Source: Gammaproteobacteria bacterium (lineage in GTDB: Bacteria > Pseudomonadota > Gammaproteobacteria > Pseudomonadales > Azotimanducaceae). From it: DNA of 64,000 nucleotides. The stretch lies in contig JAPPAV010000073.1 of NCBI GenBank assembly GCA_026705345.1, forward strand, positions 1 through 64,000, in the 5' to 3' direction. The position numbers were made by a program, and so were the translations under genes. Of the stretch, positions 15,961 through 23,354 are shown piece by piece; within the stretch, counting starts at the first letter, position 1; every line of letters begins with the position of its first letter. The notes under the pieces were generated by a model. The model searched no databases, was not told where the DNA came from, and worked only from the letters and a program-made list of their open reading frames with translations.

Positions 15961-16364
15961 CTCGACCATCTGACTACCCGTTCGCGGGGCTGCTGGCCAG
16001 GGTCTCGGCCAGCAGTCCGCAAGGGGTACCGCCCGAAGCCGAGACAAGGGCTGACAAGCCCCGTTCCGTCTCGCCTGAACGGCCCGCCAAGCAGCCAGCT
16101 GACCCGTGGCATTCGCCCGGCCGTTCGCCCTCGCGGTTCTCTCCGGTTGTTGCCTGCGCGAGACGAGCCTGTTCCTACGCAACACGGACGACGAGAGGAC
16201 GATCCGCGACTTCTTAACGAGAACCGGGGAGGTCTCCGACGAGATCGGTTTTCCGCAACTTCAGCGTCCAGTTCGAGGAGCGCGAACCACGTCCACCAGG
16301 TCGAGTCAGCGGCGGATACGATCCCTGTCTCGCCCCCAAGATCCAACAATCCATCGCGGAGCCG
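15961..16364. other. intergenic region with a possible degraded small lipoprotein
   Basis: A hairpin follows the lipoprotein gene (15990-16015). Beyond it, a GTG at 16106 opens a frame with a signal-like stretch and lipobox (FALAVLSGCCLRET) then NTDDERTIRDFLTRTG. It makes protein-like sense only to about 16250, and a different frame then looks more protein-like (VFRNFSVQFEERE). This could be a frameshifted remnant or chance. No other feature was seen. Confidence 0.3.
15990..16015 (+). terminator. possible terminator hairpin after the repeat lipoprotein
   Basis: Arms CTGCTGGCC (15990-15998) and GGCCAGCAG (16007-16015), a perfect 9-bp stem with an 8-nt loop, 30 bp after the stop. No T-run follows. 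Confidence 0.45.
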
Positions 16365-17753
16365 TCAGGACTTCGACTCGGGTCTGCAACCGGCTTCGCG
16401 CATTTGCGGAGCCAACGCGTCAAGCGCGGCTTGTTGGCCAATCCCGTCCCAGCACGCCCAGACCTCGACGATTCGATCAAGGCTGCGAGTGTCGCCAGTC
16501 TGAGGGCAATTCGTTGCGCTCGGCTCGGCGTTCGTCTCGGGGTTCGTATGCATGGGCCCTGCGCTAAGCAGCAGTGCTCGGTTCACCACTTCTCGGAGTT
16601 CTGCGCTTCCCTCGTCCTTCAAACCTCCTCGGAGGGATTCCCAAACCCGTCGGGCGCGTGCTTGGGCCAAGCCGCTACCATAGCCGTATTCCTTGCTCGC
16701 CTCGGGCGAAAGCTGTGTGGTGTCGATCCTCCCAACCATCATGACGTGGCGTGGGGGGTCGTACCGAAAAAGCGACTCGACGGCCGCCAGACGCTGCCGT
16801 ATCGCGTCGCCATCGGGCCCGCCGTCCGGTATGTGCTCGCCCACCGGGAACGGCCCGACGCTGCAGACCCTCTCCAAGGGTGTTCGGCACCCGCCTTCAA
16901 CCGGGTCTGTGGCGCATGGATTCGGGTCTATGCCGTTTGGCTCAGGAGCATCGAGGTTGAACGACAGCGAAGCGACGTTGGCGGTCGACACGATGAAGGC
17001 TCTCGTCCCCTCGCACTTCTCGCTGCCCGGGAGCACTTGCGTGCTCTCGAGGTCTTCGGGTTGCGTGCACTCCAGGAACAGGTGATAGCCGCTCGTCTTG
17101 CCGAGGAGGATGGTGCGACCCGGTGTCGGCACCCGAGTCTCGGGCTGCGTCGAATCGCTTAGCAACGTCAGGCGGACCAAACGCGACTTGTCGGTTAGCG
17201 CACGCGAGCTATCCCATGCCCCCAAACCCATCGTGGATGCCAAGCCGAGGAGCGATCCCACCACGATCGCGCCGATCCGGAGAATCACTGGCCTAACGCG
17301 CCAGGGCCGCTCGTCATGTGCGCTGACCTCGGCACGATGGACGTTCGACACGAAGTATTTGACACCCATTGAAGTCAACAGCACGAACGGGACAGTGCCT
17401 CCTGCCAATACGGCGAGTGGGTTGTCGAATGCACTCAACAGGAAGTCCTGGGTACCGAAGTAGTCGAAGATCTGGATGCCATGGAACTGCCAGTAGCCCA
17501 TGCTGTAGAAGATGCCAACGAGTGCGATCACCACATACCACAGCGACCCCGATCCGAAGACGCCGCCCTGCATGACCAGTTCGAAGACTCTCGATCCCGC
17601 GCCGCTTGACGCCGATTTTCTCAGCTTGTGCTGAGCCGTGCGGACTACTTTGGTGCCTACGGAGGTTACCCGCTCATTCCTCTCCTCCGCCTCCTTCAGG
17701 AGGCCCGACAGCCTCGCCGCCCGTTCGGCGGCTTCCGTGCCGGGCTCAGGCAT
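16365..17753 (-). CDS. three-TM membrane protein with an OmpA-like periplasmic domain, unknown function
   Basis: The 462-residue product has a charged, coiled-coil-prone N-terminus (about 1-55) and three membrane segments near 68-88, 112-134 and 156-178. A large extracytoplasmic C-terminal part follows, with several Cys. Within it, HVMMVGRIDTTQL, GLAQARARRVWESLRG and later DRIVEVWACW follow the beta-alpha-beta order of an OmpA/MotB-type peptidoglycan-binding domain, where the middle helix normally reads N-x-x-L-x-x-x-R-A-x-x-V. This assignment is inferred. Its start overlaps the end of the coiled-coil gene by 8 bp, so they are translationally coupled. Confidence 0.62.
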   Translation of the reverse strand: MPEPGTEAAERAARLSGLLKEAEERNERVTSVGTKVVRTAQHKLRKSASSGAGSRVFELVMQGGVFGSGSLWYVVIALVGIFYSMGYWQFHGIQIFDYFGTQDFLLSAFDNPLAVLAGGTVPFVLLTSMGVKYFVSNVHRAEVSAHDERPWRVRPVILRIGAIVVGSLLGLASTMGLGAWDSSRALTDKSRLVRLTLLSDSTQPETRVPTPGRTILLGKTSGYHLFLECTQPEDLESTQVLPGSEKCEGTRAFIVSTANVASLSFNLDAPEPNGIDPNPCATDPVEGGCRTPLERVCSVGPFPVGEHIPDGGPDGDAIRQRLAAVESLFRYDPPRHVMMVGRIDTTQLSPEASKEYGYGSGLAQARARRVWESLRGGLKDEGSAELREVVNRALLLSAGPMHTNPETNAEPSATNCPQTGDTRSLDRIVEVWACWDGIGQQAALDALAPQMREAGCRPESKS

Positions 17754-18237
17754 CGGCTTCCCAGCGCCCTAGAATCTCTTCTGCTTCCTGTGCAGCTTCC
17801 TGTGCGGCAACCGCCTGTTTCGTCGCCGCCTCGGCTCGTTTCGAAGCGTCGTCGGCAGCCACCTTGGCCGCGTCGGCCTGTCGTGCAGCTGTTGTTGCCG
17901 CGCCCTTCGCCTGTTTGGCATGGCTTAATGCGGTGTCGGCCGCGGCGTCAGCCTCGTTGGCTTGATCCGACGAGCGTTCGGCTGCTTGCCTGGCTCGATC
18001 GGCCTGTTCTGCGGCGTTCTTGGCGGCTCGCGCGGCTTCCCCTGCTTGCTCGGTGGATCGCCGCAATTGCTCCGCAGCTTCCTGCTCGTTAGCGACAGCG
18101 CTTTGGGCTTTTCGGGCAGCCTCTTCTGCCTTCGATGCGGCTGCCATCGCCTGCTCTGCCAGCCTGCGGATCGCGGCCGCCCGGTTCGCGTCCTCCTGGT
18201 GACGTTCCGACTGTGGTCTATCGTCATCCGGCATCAA
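17746..18237 (-). CDS. alanine-rich coiled-coil protein
   Basis: All 163 residues form one long heptad-like, Ala/Glu/Lys/Gln-rich helix with no signal peptide or membrane segment; examples are AEQAMAAASKAEEAARKAQ and AAEQADRARQAAERSSDQAN. It starts MMPDDDRPQSERHQEDANRA and ends EEILGRWEADA. Composition resembles LEA-like or myosin-tail-like helices. It is coupled by overlap to the downstream three-TM protein, whose N-terminus is also helical, so the two may form a cytoplasm-to-membrane assembly (inference). It begins about 150 bp after the double-glycine peptide gene on the same strand. Confidence 0.65.
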   Translation of the reverse strand: MMPDDDRPQSERHQEDANRAAAIRRLAEQAMAAASKAEEAARKAQSAVANEQEAAEQLRRSTEQAGEAARAAKNAAEQADRARQAAERSSDQANEADAAADTALSHAKQAKGAATTAARQADAAKVAADDASKRAEAATKQAVAAQEAAQEAEEILGRWEADA

Positions 18238-18387
18238 TCACCACCCCCATTGTTCTCCAAAACCAGAATCACCGCGAGTGACGGTGCCAGAGGTGGCATT
18301 CGACCATCGCCCGGAATGCACTGCCAGAGGCATTCGGTTAGGCACCTCCGCTGCACTGCGGACACAGCAGGCCTTCGACCTGCGTCG

Positions 18388-18600
18388 TCAATCGTCGTTG
18401 CCCGTTTCTTCCTCGGGCTCATCGGACTCTTCCCGCATCTCCTCGACAGCTGCTGCAATGAGCACTATGGCCGCAGCGACACCGATAAGGGGCAGGACTC
18501 CTCCCGCGACTTCGTCGACTTCCTCGGAAGTCAATTCGCGTATCTGGGTCGTCGAGGGAAGATCCCTTGGGTCAACCGGGCGTGGGTTCAAATGGTTCAC
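18388..18600 (-). CDS. double-glycine-leader peptide (bacteriocin/microcin-like precursor)
   Basis: The 70-residue product has a leader ending RELTSEEVDEVAGG, the classic pattern recognised by C39-peptidase ABC exporters (L-x-S/T-x-E-x5-V-x-GG). The 36-residue core after GG starts VLPLIGVAAAIVLIAAAVEE, a short hydrophobic membrane-active-type helix, and ends in a very acidic tail (EESDEPEEETGNDD). GTG 18600 has GGAG 8 nt upstream; a GTG at 18609 would add three residues. The layout fits a class II bacteriocin or a GG-type signalling peptide. No C39 peptidase is in the window, so maturation would need a distant exporter. Confidence 0.62.
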   Translation of the reverse strand: MNHLNPRPVDPRDLPSTTQIRELTSEEVDEVAGGVLPLIGVAAAIVLIAAAVEEMREESDEPEEETGNDD

Positions 18601-18701
18601 GTGTTTCACTCCGTTAGTGCGTTGTCCGATTCCAATCCGCGCACTCTTCCGCTTGCGGACGCAGCGCTAACGTCCACGTTCGTCGCTAACGGGTCAACGA
18701 A

Positions 18702-18728
18702 AAATCACCTCAAGTCGTGTGGTGATTT
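18702..18728 (-). terminator. minus-strand terminator-like hairpin upstream of the double-glycine peptide gene
   Basis: Arms AAATCACC (18702-18709) and GGTGATTT (18721-18728) with an 11-nt loop. Read on the minus strand the stem ends in TTTTT. It lies about 100 nt before the peptide start in the direction of its transcription, so it could be an attenuator in the leader or simply shield the gene from upstream transcription. Confidence 0.5.
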
Positions 18729-18805
18729 CCACCTGCGCGCAGCACGCACCACCCCTGCTCAACCGGAACAATGCACAAGAAGCGCGAAGAGCGCTTGCGG
18801 AACGC

Positions 18806-18843
18806 GTGTATCATCGCAACAATACACTTTTGGGTAGGTGTAT
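18806..18843. promoter_or_regulatory. operator-like inverted repeats GTGTAT / ATACAC
   Basis: GTGTAT (18806-18811), ATACAC (18822-18827) and GTGTAT (18838-18843) make two overlapping inverted repeats with equal 10-nt spacing. YtrA-type GntR regulators are known to bind GTGTA/TACAC palindromes, and a GntR remnant starts 14 bp downstream. TATCAT at 18809-18814 could be a -10 element masked by a bound repressor. Confidence 0.5.
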
Positions 18844-18856
18844 TCGCTCAAACGCC

Positions 18857-19080
18857 ATGTCGGGCACGGTTCGCGCGCTTTCAGCCGATCTCGGAATCAA
18901 TCCAATGACTGTCCCCGAGGCCTACTCCCTTCTCGAACAAGGAGGCATGGTCACGAGATGGACGGCCCCTTCGCCGAGGAAGCCACCATAACGCCCGGCG
19001 ACTATCCGCCTGAAACCCTCGCCCTTGTCGATGCGGCCCGCCGGATGCGACTAGCTCGTCAGGGTCGGCGCCCCAGTTGA
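18857..19080 (+). pseudogene. broken GntR/YtrA-type regulator remnant
   Basis: An ATG at 18857 opens a short frame (ending 18991) that carries only the recognition half of a GntR winged helix: VRALSADLGINPMTV then EAYSLLEQGGMV. The first helix and the usual PPGTRLPS loop are missing upstream. After MVTR the frame ends early, while another frame continues in a regulator-like C-terminus (ETLALVDAARRMRLARQG) to a TGA at 19080. So the gene looks both truncated and frameshifted. Intact relatives repress an adjacent ABC operon, which is exactly the position here. A very small functional DNA-binding protein is the less likely alternative. Confidence 0.6.
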
Positions 19081-19110
19081 TCTCGCTCGGAATCCGGAGA
19101 GGAAGGACAC

Positions 19111-19938
19111 GTGAACGAACCGTTAACCCTACGCAACGTCGCCGCCGGCTACCGGCGTAAGCAACCGGTCCTCGAAGAGGTCAACCTGGTCGTTCCCTCC
19201 GGGTCAATCACCGGCCTACTAGGTCGCAACGGGACCGGCAAAACGACGTTGATCCACATCGCTTTGGGTCTCCGGAAGGTTTGGCAAGGGAAGACTCTGT
19301 TGTTCGGTCACAATGCCTGGAATGCACCTGCATCCGTACGATGTCGGATCGGCTATGTGCCGCAGCGATTCGTCGACTTTCATTGGCTGACGCCGTCCAA
19401 GTGCATCGACCTTGTCGCCAACTTCCACGCCAACTGGGACCACCAACTCGTCGCGGAACTGCGCGAACGCTGGTCGTTGCCCGATGATCGTATTGGAACG
19501 CTATCCCCCGGGATGCGACAGTGTGTCGCGATACTGCTCGCAATCGGCCACCGTCCCGACCTGCTCGTACTCGACGAGCCAGTCGCCATGTTGGATCCCA
19601 GTGCTCGACGAAACCTCCTCCGTGCCATCGGGGAGCTGAGCGCCGAGACCGAGCAGACCGTGCTGTTGTCTAGCCACATCTGTAGCGATGTCGAACGTAT
19701 TTGCTCGAACGTGGCGATCCTGCACGGCGGGCGGATCGTGCTCAACACCGACATCGACGACCTCAAGGATCAGGTCCGACCGGTCTACGGCATCGACGGG
19801 GTGCCGATGGGCGCCGATGTGCTCGCGCAAGCGGAATCCCGCCTTTGGCTACGCAATTGGCGCCATCACGACCTAACCAATGCGGCGCGCGTGGGCGAAC
19901 TCAACCTCGAAGAGCTCTTTCTGGACATGACCGCATGA
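19111..19938 (+). CDS. ABC transporter ATP-binding protein (YtrB/CcmA-like)
   Basis: This 275-residue ATPase has Walker A GRNGTGKTT, the Q-loop IGYVPQRFVDFH, the signature LSPGMRQCVAILLA, Walker B DLLVLDEPVAMLDP and H-loop LLSSHICSD. The LSPGMRQ signature and short C-terminal extension are typical of ATPases of drug-resistance and cell-wall-antibiotic transporters of the Ytr/BcrA type. GTG 19111 follows AGAGGAAGGA. It overlaps the permease gene by 4 bp (ATGA). Partner of the permease; role could be export of, or immunity to, a membrane-active peptide (inference from locus context). Confidence 0.88.
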   Translation: MNEPLTLRNVAAGYRRKQPVLEEVNLVVPSGSITGLLGRNGTGKTTLIHIALGLRKVWQGKTLLFGHNAWNAPASVRCRIGYVPQRFVDFHWLTPSKCIDLVANFHANWDHQLVAELRERWSLPDDRIGTLSPGMRQCVAILLAIGHRPDLLVLDEPVAMLDPSARRNLLRAIGELSAETEQTVLLSSHICSDVERICSNVAILHGGRIVLNTDIDDLKDQVRPVYGIDGVPMGADVLAQAESRLWLRNWRHHDLTNAARVGELNLEELFLDMTA

Positions 19939-21173
19939 CTCGCGCCAAACAACTGATCGCGGTTGTGCGGGCATTCTTCCGTCCCACTTCGCCCGCGACG
20001 CTAATCGGCGCATCCACTTACATCACGTATTTGTCGTGGCTCTCGTTGAGCGAGATCGACACCATCGGTGCTACTGCCTTTGTACACCTGTCCGTGACCC
20101 TCGCCACTGCAGGTGCGTGGGTCGGGGCTTGCCTTGGGCGGGCCACAAACTGGTCCGGATCCGTGTTCGCTGAGACATTCGTCCCGATGCTGGTCATCGC
20201 CGGCGCGCTAGCGTCAACGACGGTACTCGCCATGAACGTGGTTGCCGGCTACCTCGCCGGGCTGGACGCATGGTCGCTCACCGCCCTAGGGACATTCGCC
20301 ACGGCGCTCGGCCTAGCCATCGGTCGGGTCCATCCGAGGTCGACGTTCTATCTCTTTCTAATCCTTGGAGTCCTCGTCCCGATCGGCCCGGTCATCGGCC
20401 CACTGCTGCCGTTGCCGATTCGCGGCACGACCGGTCTGGCGTTATCCGTAGCCGCCCCGGTCGCTGCAGCCGCTTTGCTGGCATGGTTCGCTTCCCGGCT
20501 CAGAAGGCCCGCTGTCTCGTCCAAGACGCGACCCGCCAACATCACGGTGGCCAGAGTCCAGCCCAGTTGGCTGTCAGAACCGTCACTACCGCGCGTCGCC
20601 ATCTGGTCCGGCATATTGGCCACCGGTTGCATGATTGCGCGGCACGCTGGGCTCGAATGGCGAGATAGCACATTGATCGCAGTAATCGGTTCGATGAGTG
20701 CACTCCTCGGTGTCACGGGCACCTCGGTGTCGCTCTCCCGTGGTCCGCTACCCGGTGCCGCATGGCTGATCTTGTGGGGCTCAGCGAGAGATCGCCGCTT
20801 CGCGGGTCGAAGAGTTCTATCGGGCATCTTCGTCAACCACGTGTTTGCCGCCGTCATATTCACGGCCGTAACCATCGCCCTGGGCACCGACTGGCACCTT
20901 GTCAAAATGATGCTGGTCGCACTGGCAGCGTGCCACGCGTATCTCGCGGCGGCGTCTCCAAACCGTTGGCTGCTATCCAGTCCCTTCAGCATGTTGGTGT
21001 CGACTCCCGTAGTGGGAGCAATCGCGTGGGCGGCTTGGACCCCCTTTCCCTGGGCACTGCCGACGGCACTCGCCGCGTTCGTGTTGAGCGGACTCGCCGC
21101 GATCTACCTCGGGGGGCTCGGAATGGGGCGCGTCAGCCTGGACTTCCCACCTCCGGCGGAGGCCGCGCCCTAG
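19935..21173 (+). CDS. ABC transporter permease, poly-topic membrane protein
   Basis: The 412-residue product is almost entirely hydrophobic, with roughly ten to twelve membrane segments, for example LVIAGALASTTVLAMNVVAG, FYLFLILGVLVPIGPVIG and FVNHVFAAVIFTAVTIAL. No soluble domain or peptidase motif is present. Start ATG 19935 overlaps the ATPase stop, so the two form one transporter. The sequence does not identify the substrate. Placement opposite a double-glycine-leader peptide gene suggests, but does not show, that it handles that peptide or a related membrane stress. Confidence 0.8.
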   Translation: MTRAKQLIAVVRAFFRPTSPATLIGASTYITYLSWLSLSEIDTIGATAFVHLSVTLATAGAWVGACLGRATNWSGSVFAETFVPMLVIAGALASTTVLAMNVVAGYLAGLDAWSLTALGTFATALGLAIGRVHPRSTFYLFLILGVLVPIGPVIGPLLPLPIRGTTGLALSVAAPVAAAALLAWFASRLRRPAVSSKTRPANITVARVQPSWLSEPSLPRVAIWSGILATGCMIARHAGLEWRDSTLIAVIGSMSALLGVTGTSVSLSRGPLPGAAWLILWGSARDRRFAGRRVLSGIFVNHVFAAVIFTAVTIALGTDWHLVKMMLVALAACHAYLAAASPNRWLLSSPFSMLVSTPVVGAIAWAAWTPFPWALPTALAAFVLSGLAAIYLGGLGMGRVSLDFPPPAEAAP

Positions 21174-21315
21174 CGGGCAGCGCGGGATGGGCCCCAGCAG
21201 CAGGCAACCAGTATCCCGTTCGCTTGGACGGGAACGACCGGGCGTCAACGACCGCTACGGGGGACGAGAGACGCCCGGAAGGGGTCCGTCGCCTTCGGAC
21301 TTCGGACTTCCCGGC

Positions 21316-21344
21316 TTGAACCAAGCCGGACGTTTTGCGATAGA
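21316..21344 (+). promoter_or_regulatory. possible promoter of the thiolase gene
   Basis: TTGAAC (21316-21321), 17 bp, GATAGA (21339-21344), about 70 bp upstream of ATG 21413. The -10 match is weak. Confidence 0.25.
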
Positions 21345-21412
21345 CTGAACGGTCTTGCGGTCCCAGTGGGCCGTGAAGGCCGACATTTACCACCTAGAGG
21401 GGAGAGATACGA

Positions 21413-22603
21413 ATGGCCGTACGAGATGTCGTTGTTGTAGACAGTGTCCGCACGGGCCTTGCCAAAGCCCACCGCGGCAGCTTCAACTTGACGCGTTCCG
21501 ATGACATGCTGGCCCACCTGATCGATTCGCTGCTGGAGCGGAATCCGAAGGTCACGCCGGAAGAGGTCGAAGACGTCGTGGTCGGCGCCGCCAACCACAC
21601 CGGCGAACAGGACGGCAACCTGGCCAGATTGGCGGTCGTGCTGTCCAAGCTGCCGATCACCACGGCGGGGATGACCATCAACCGTTTCTGCTCTTCGGGA
21701 CTTCAGTCCATCGCCATTGCATCGAACCAGATCGCCTCGGGTCAGACCGAGATCGCCATGGCCGGCGGTGTCGACTCGATCTCGATGGGCGCCCGCCAGC
21801 AGCCCGGCAAGTCGAAGCGCAACCAGCGCCTGCTCGACGAAAAGCCCGAGATCTTCATGGCCATGGGCAACACCGCGGAAGTCGTTGCCCGGCGCTACCA
21901 AGTGACCCGCGAGATGCAGGACGAGTACGCGTTGCAGAGCCAGTTGCGCTATGCCACTGCGCAATCCTCCGGCTGGATAGACGATGAAATCGTTCCCATG
22001 ACCGCGACCATGAAGAAGGTCGACAAGCAGACGGGCGAAGAGAGCTTCGAGGAGGTCACGGTCGACCGCGACGAGTGCAACCGACCCAACTCGACCATCG
22101 AGGGACTCGCCGGCCTGCCGCCAGCCTTCGAGGAGGACGGCACGGTAACCGCCGGCAACGCCTCGCAACTCTCCGACGGCGCGTCGATGACCATGCTGAT
22201 GAGCGCGGAGCGCGCCAACCAACTCGGCATCGAGCCGATGGGAATCTACCGGGGGTTCACCGTCGCGGCCTGCGAACCCGACGAGATGGGCATCGGGCCG
22301 GTCTACGCGATTCCGCGCATGCTGGAGAACGCCGGGTTGCGCAAGGACGACATCGACCTGTGGGAACTCAACGAGGCGTTCGCGTCGCAGTGCGTGTATT
22401 GCCGCAACGAGTTGGATCTCGACAACGAGAAGTACAACGTCAACGGCGGCAGCATCTCCATCGGCCACCCGTTCGGGATGACCGGTTCGCGATGCACGGG
22501 GACGATTCTGCGGGAGCTTGAGCGCCGCCAGCAGCGCTACGGCGTCGTCACCATGTGCATCGGTGGCGGCCAAGGCGCAGCAGGACTCTTCGAGCGGGCC
22601 TAG
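21413..22603 (+). CDS. acetyl-CoA acyltransferase (thiolase)
   Basis: This 396-residue thiolase catalyses thiolytic cleavage of 3-ketoacyl-CoA (or the reverse condensation). The nucleophile is in TINRFCSSGLQSIAIA, the active-site motifs WELNEAFASQ and SISIGHPFGMTGSR are intact, and the C-terminal CIGGGQGAAGLFE carries the second Cys. GAGGGGAGAG precedes ATG 21413. It stands alone with a perfect hairpin downstream, so it is probably monocistronic. Whether it is a degradative (FadA-like) or biosynthetic thiolase is not decided; long-chain beta-oxidation fits the other acyl-CoA genes around. Confidence 0.93.
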   Translation: MAVRDVVVVDSVRTGLAKAHRGSFNLTRSDDMLAHLIDSLLERNPKVTPEEVEDVVVGAANHTGEQDGNLARLAVVLSKLPITTAGMTINRFCSSGLQSIAIASNQIASGQTEIAMAGGVDSISMGARQQPGKSKRNQRLLDEKPEIFMAMGNTAEVVARRYQVTREMQDEYALQSQLRYATAQSSGWIDDEIVPMTATMKKVDKQTGEESFEEVTVDRDECNRPNSTIEGLAGLPPAFEEDGTVTAGNASQLSDGASMTMLMSAERANQLGIEPMGIYRGFTVAACEPDEMGIGPVYAIPRMLENAGLRKDDIDLWELNEAFASQCVYCRNELDLDNEKYNVNGGSISIGHPFGMTGSRCTGTILRELERRQQRYGVVTMCIGGGQGAAGLFERA

Positions 22604-22609
22604 CCTTGC

Positions 22610-22641
22610 AAGACCCGTCGTCCGGACCGGCGACGGGTCTT
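22610..22641 (+). terminator. hairpin terminator after the thiolase gene
   Basis: Perfect 11-bp arms AAGACCCGTCG (22610-22620) and CGACGGGTCTT (22631-22641) with a 10-nt loop, 7 bp after the stop. Only a short T-stretch follows, then TGCCCC. Confidence 0.7.
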
Positions 22642-22827
22642 TGCCCCCCAACATGACTCGCCACGGTACCGACCCGCGTCGGTGCCGTGCTGCGGGATTC
22701 CCCTGATTCCCCTTCTCGTCCGCGGCAGAAACCCGTTACATTTTGATACCGGCCCCGGCTTGGCCGCGCTGACGGTTTTGCGGGACACTTGCCACGAGGA
22801 CAGATTCGGTGCTGAGCATTCCGAGGT

Positions 22828-23349
22828 ATGGCCATCGGCGGCAGCAACCCATCGAGGGCGGCGCAACCGACCGTCGGGGTTGTCTGTGCGCTCGTGATCG
22901 TGATGTCCGCCGCCTCCTTGTCGTGGACGGACGAAGCTTCGCCCACGAAACCCGATCCTCCGGTCGGCAGCAGTCTCGACAACGGTGGCGTCAACCCGTA
23001 CTCGAAGCTGAGCAACGAGCAGTTGGTAACCCGGGTTGGAACCTACGGGGATCTCGATCATGACCAGCGGCGCTGGTTCCTCACCGAGCTACGCAAACGA
23101 ATGTCCGCCAAGGGCGACGCGCCCCAGATCCAGGTCGACAAGGACGACCGGTTCGGCCGGATTGTGCGCAAGGTCCGGGACGCCGATCAGGGTTCCCGCG
23201 AAACGGCGGTTGGAACCTCGCCGGCTGGCGAAGAGAGCGCCGATGCGACAAAGGTGTACGGTACCGGTCTACCGTCCCAAGGCGAGGAAACCGCAGATGT
23301 CGCGACACCGGCTCGACAGTCCGAGGATCACTCCGAACCGAGCAGGTAG
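22828..23349 (+). CDS. hypothetical secreted or anchored protein upstream of a two-component system
   Basis: The 173-residue reading has a hydrophobic N-terminal segment (TVGVVCALVIVMSAASLSW) that may be a signal peptide or anchor. A polar middle follows with KLSNEQLVTRVGTYGDLDHDQRRWFLTELRKRM, then a low-complexity acidic tail. I recognise no family. Its stop is 5 bp before the response-regulator start, so it is probably the first gene of a three-gene operon with the sensor system. The ATG chosen (22828) lacks a clear Shine-Dalgarno and the start is uncertain. Confidence 0.5.
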   Translation: MAIGGSNPSRAAQPTVGVVCALVIVMSAASLSWTDEASPTKPDPPVGSSLDNGGVNPYSKLSNEQLVTRVGTYGDLDHDQRRWFLTELRKRMSAKGDAPQIQVDKDDRFGRIVRKVRDADQGSRETAVGTSPAGEESADATKVYGTGLPSQGEETADVATPARQSEDHSEPSR

Positions 23350-23354
23350 CCCCG

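Noticed and set aside
15508-16185. Minus-strand repeat protein opposite the acidic lipoprotein
   Set aside because: A 39-bp unit free of stops in several frames creates repeats on both strands; only the plus frame has a signal peptide, lipobox and Shine-Dalgarno.
18560-18620. tRNA-like GGTTCAAAT stretch near 18590
   Set aside because: No cloverleaf could be drawn; it is inside the 5' end of the double-glycine peptide gene.
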